From NCBI RefSeq assembly GCF_023242945.1, contig NZ_JALKFT010000009.1, positions 150,763 to 214,762 on the forward strand: a stretch of 64,000 nt of DNA, in the 5' to 3' direction. This DNA comes from Frankia umida. GTDB lineage: Bacteria; Actinomycetota; Actinomycetes; Frankiales; Frankiaceae. Below are positions 61,567 to 64,000 of this stretch, in pieces; positions within the stretch are counted from its first letter, which is position 1, and the number at the start of each line of letters is the position of its first letter. The notes beneath the pieces were generated by a model that did not search any database, was not told the DNA's origin, and worked only from the letters and a program-made list of their open reading frames with translations. Both the position numbers and the translations under genes were made by a program.

Positions 61567-63888
61567 ATGAAACAGGTGGTGCAGGCGGCGTCCGGGGGGT
61601 CGGTACGGGTCGTCGACGTTCCTGTCCCGGTGATCGGCCCGACCGAGGTCCTGGTGGCCACGGCCGCGACGATCGTGTCCGCCGGTACGGAACGGGCGGT
61701 GACCGAACTGGCCCGCGCGGGCCTGGTGGCGAAGGCCCGGGCCCGTCCGGACCTGGTACGCAAGGTCGCGGCGAAGGCGCGCACCGACGGCCTCGGGTCG
61801 GCCGTGCGCACCGTCCGGGAGCGGCTGGGCAGCGACGTCCCGCTCGGGTACAGCGGCTGCGGGCAGGTGGTCGAGGTCGGCTCGGCGGTGGCGGGCATCC
61901 GTCCCGGCGACCTGGTGGCCACCGGCGGTGCGGGCCGGGCCAACCATGCCGAATACCAGTCGGTACCGGGCCTGCTGTGTGCCCGGGTACCGGATGAGGT
62001 CGAGCCCGCCGCCGCCGCCTTCGCCACGATCGCCGCCATCGCCCTGCACGGGCTGCGCCTGGCCGAGGTCGGGCCCGGCAGCCGCGTCGCCGTCGTCGGT
62101 CTGGGCCTGGTCGGCCAGCTCGCCGCCCGCCTGGCGCTGGCCAGCGGCTGCGATGTGGTGGGCATCGACCTGGCCGAACTCCCCCTGGCCACCGCGCGGG
62201 CGGCCGGGGTGTCGGCGCACGCCGAGGCCGGCGAGGCCACCACCGCCGCCGTGCTCGACTGGAGCCGCGGGCGCGGCGCGGACGCGGTGCTCGTCTGCGC
62301 CGCCGGCCGCTCGGCCAGGCCGGTGATGCGCGCGACCGCCATCGCCCGCGACCGGGCACCGCTGGTCGTCGTCGGAGACGTCGGCCTCGACCTCGCCCGC
62401 ACCCCGTTCTACGAGAAGGAACTGACCCTGCGGTTCGCCCGCTCCTACGGGCCGGGCCGCTACGAACGCAGCTACGAGGAGTGGGGCGTCGACTATCCGG
62501 CCGGCCAGGTGCGCTGGACGGAGGGCCGCAACCAGGAGGCCGTCCTTGATCTGCTCGCCGCCGGCCGCCTCCAGGTCGACGACCTGGTCACCCACGCCTA
62601 CCCGATCGACGAGGCCCCGGCGGCCTACCAGCTCGTCGCCGCTCGCACCGAGCCCTACCTCGCCATCCGCTTCGACTACCCGCCCCCGTCCACCCGGCCG
62701 AACGTGACGGCCGAGTCGGCCTCGTCGGCCGAGTCGGCCTCGTCGGCCGAGTCGGCCTCGTCGGTTCCCTCTGCCGGGTCGGCCACCTCAGCGGACTCCG
62801 GTGCGCCGTCCGGTCCCCGGGCGCGGGTGCGGATTCCGCGGCAGCGCGGGGCGCGCGTGACCGCGGCGCCCACGCGGCGGGGCAGCCGGGTGGGCTGGAT
62901 CGGCGCGGGTGGCTTCTCCGGCTCGGTGCTGCTGCCGGCCTTCCGCGCCGCCGGGTTCGACCAGTTCGTCACGGTCGCCTCGGCCGGTGGACGCTCCGCC
63001 CGGGCGTTCGCCGACCGGCACGGGTTCGCCGGTGCGGTGGCCGGGGCCGACGCGGTCCTCGAGGACGACGACATCGACGTCGTGGTGATCGCCACCCCGC
63101 ACGCGACCCACGCCGACCTGGCCGTGCGAGCCCTGGCCCGCGGCCGGCACGTGTGGTGCGAGAAGCCGCTGGCGCTCACCGTCGACGACCTCGACCGGGT
63201 GGAGCGGGCCGCGGCGCAGGGCGGCGGCGCACTGGTCGTCGGCTACAACCGACGGTTCTCCCCGGCGCTGGTCGCCGCGCGGGCCGCGCTCGAGCATCGG
63301 ACGGGCCCGCTGAGCACCGTGTACCGGGTCGCCGCCGGACCTGTCCCGGACGGCCACTGGTACCACGACCGGGTCCAGGGTGGACGGTTGCTCGGCGAGG
63401 TGTGCCATTTCGTCGACGCCTGCGCGGCGCTCGCCGGCAGCCCCGTCGAGGCGGTCACGGCACTCGCCGGACGCGACGGCGAACTGCTGCTCGCCTCGGA
63501 CCTCACCGTCTCCCTGCGACACGTCGACGGCTCCCTGTCGACGATCGCCTACAGCTGCGCGCGTCCCCGGGCGGCGCGCAAGGAGCAGGTCGAGGCGCTC
63601 GCCGGCGACCGTCACGTCCAGCTCGACGACTACCGCGAGCTGGTCGTCGACGGGCAGGCGCGGTGGCGCGGCGCCCAGGACAAGGGTCATCGCGAAGCCG
63701 CCGCGGCCTTCCTGCGGATGTGCCGTGGCGGCGACACCAGCCTCACCGCGGACCTGCTGGCCTCCAGCCGAGCCACCCTCGCCGCCGCCGACGCCCTGGG
63801 TGTCGACTCCGCCGTGGCCGTCGGCCCGGCCCACGGCATCGACCCGGCCCACGAGGTCGATCCGGCCCTCCCCGTGGCCCTGAGCTGA
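61567..63888 (+). CDS. Two-domain oxidoreductase (MDR dehydrogenase + Gfo/Idh/MocA)
   Basis: A 773-aa protein made of a zinc-type alcohol-dehydrogenase-like half (residues 1-380: VPLGYSGCGQVVEVGSAVAGIRPGDLV, VAVVGLGLVGQLAARLALASG) and a Gfo/Idh/MocA half (residues 440-750: RVGWIGAGGFSGSVLLPAF, ATPHATHADLA, WCEKPLALT). The catalytic zinc GHE motif is not present in the first half. This two-part type is found in surface polysaccharide and heparinase gene clusters, as here. The linker includes three identical AESASS units. GGGAGG lies before ATG 61567. It precedes gmd by 40 bp. Confidence 0.9.
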   Translation: MKQVVQAASGGSVRVVDVPVPVIGPTEVLVATAATIVSAGTERAVTELARAGLVAKARARPDLVRKVAAKARTDGLGSAVRTVRERLGSDVPLGYSGCGQVVEVGSAVAGIRPGDLVATGGAGRANHAEYQSVPGLLCARVPDEVEPAAAAFATIAAIALHGLRLAEVGPGSRVAVVGLGLVGQLAARLALASGCDVVGIDLAELPLATARAAGVSAHAEAGEATTAAVLDWSRGRGADAVLVCAAGRSARPVMRATAIARDRAPLVVVGDVGLDLARTPFYEKELTLRFARSYGPGRYERSYEEWGVDYPAGQVRWTEGRNQEAVLDLLAAGRLQVDDLVTHAYPIDEAPAAYQLVAARTEPYLAIRFDYPPPSTRPNVTAESASSAESASSAESASSVPSAGSATSADSGAPSGPRARVRIPRQRGARVTAAPTRRGSRVGWIGAGGFSGSVLLPAFRAAGFDQFVTVASAGGRSARAFADRHGFAGAVAGADAVLEDDDIDVVVIATPHATHADLAVRALARGRHVWCEKPLALTVDDLDRVERAAAQGGGALVVGYNRRFSPALVAARAALEHRTGPLSTVYRVAAGPVPDGHWYHDRVQGGRLLGEVCHFVDACAALAGSPVEAVTALAGRDGELLLASDLTVSLRHVDGSLSTIAYSCARPRAARKEQVEALAGDRHVQLDDYRELVVDGQARWRGAQDKGHREAAAAFLRMCRGGDTSLTADLLASSRATLAAADALGVDSAVAVGPAHGIDPAHEVDPALPVALS
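62710..62763 (+). repeat. 18-bp tandem repeat x3 in the interdomain linker
   Basis: GCCGAGTCGGCCTCGTCG three times without a change, encoding AESASS units exactly at the junction between the two domains. Confidence 0.97.
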
Positions 63889-63928
63889 GCCCGACCCCCA
63901 CGACCACCTCCCTGAAAGGACACTCGAC

Positions 63929-64000
63929 GTGCCGCGTGCGCTGATTACCGGGATTACCGGGCAGGACGGGTTGTATCTGGGTGAGTTGTTGACCGCGAAG
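63929..64000 (+). CDS. gmd: GDP-mannose 4,6-dehydratase, 3' truncated by window
   Basis: The first 24 codons are present, beginning at GTG 63929 with AAAGGA about 10 nt upstream. The translation PRALITGITGQDGLYLGELL is the diagnostic N-terminal NADP-binding motif of GDP-mannose 4,6-dehydratase. The enzyme makes GDP-4-keto-6-deoxymannose, the precursor of GDP-fucose, GDP-rhamnose and GDP-perosamine-type sugars. This fits a deoxysugar-containing surface polysaccharide. The visible codons use A/T third positions (ATT, TTG, TAT, GGT) more often than the preceding gene. Confidence 0.88.
   Translation, partial: MPRALITGITGQDGLYLGELLTAK

Overview
The window is a very high-GC actinobacterial chromosome segment. 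Codon third positions are almost all G or C, GTG starts are frequent, and there is conserved actinobacterial gene order such as hrcA-dnaJ-rsmE-phoH-ybeY-corC-era-recO-uppS and dgt-dnaG-sigma factor. The gene content and the Ala/Pro/Gly-rich tails fit a Frankia-like member of the Frankiales best; that assignment is an inference from protein style and synteny, not a database result. No rRNA, tRNA, CRISPR array, insertion sequence or prophage was recognised.

Region 1 (1-11 kb) is mixed housekeeping and accessory: the 3' part of an AlkB alkane hydroxylase, a PlsC-type acyltransferase, an M50B-like membrane peptidase, an SRAP/YedK protein with a repeat insertion, a [3Fe-4S] ferredoxin, a YceI protein, then comEA-comEC-holA and convergent rpsT. 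Region 2 (11-26 kb) is a long rightward block of translation and stress genes: lepA, hemW, CIRCE-hrcA-dnaJ, rsmE, phoH, ybeY, a CorC/HlyC protein, a degenerate cytidine-deaminase-like protein, era, recO and uppS. Region 3 (26-38.5 kb) has a fused alpha-beta glycyl-tRNA synthetase, a YdcF-like protein, a short-form transketolase, a PH-domain membrane protein, dgt, dnaG and an HrdB/RpoD-type sigma factor.

Region 4 (38.6-64 kb, continuing beyond the window) is an accessory cell-surface polysaccharide locus. A first part holds two SAM methyltransferases, three glycosyltransferases and an acyltransferase-3 protein. It is followed by a class E sortase with a 52-aa membrane partner and a GGDEF-EAL protein whose GGDEF site is degenerate but whose EAL site looks intact. 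A large leftward gene cluster (61.4 to 49.5 kb) follows, in which most stops and starts overlap by 4 nt: WecA/WbpL-like sugar-phosphate transferase, two NAD-dependent epimerase-like proteins, a WbuB-like glycosyltransferase, a heparinase II/III family protein, a Wzx-like flippase fused in frame to a TylF-like methyltransferase, a low-molecular-weight tyrosine phosphatase, an unknown protein and a Gfo/Idh/MocA oxidoreductase. Diverging from it is a two-domain dehydrogenase/oxidoreductase and the start of gmd (GDP-mannose 4,6-dehydratase). Together these suggest lipid-linked assembly, modification, export and trimming of a deoxysugar-containing polysaccharide. No Wzy polymerase or Wzc/Wzz kinase is visible here.

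Points that stand out: the flippase-methyltransferase fusion, a cluster of 11-13-base G/C homopolymers at about 50.46-50.60 kb that removes the start of the oxidoreductase, in-frame tandem repeats (mostly 18 bp) in the linkers and tails of many unrelated genes, a repeat-peptide small ORF coupled to uppS, and a three-frame tandem stop cassette at 49.5 kb.
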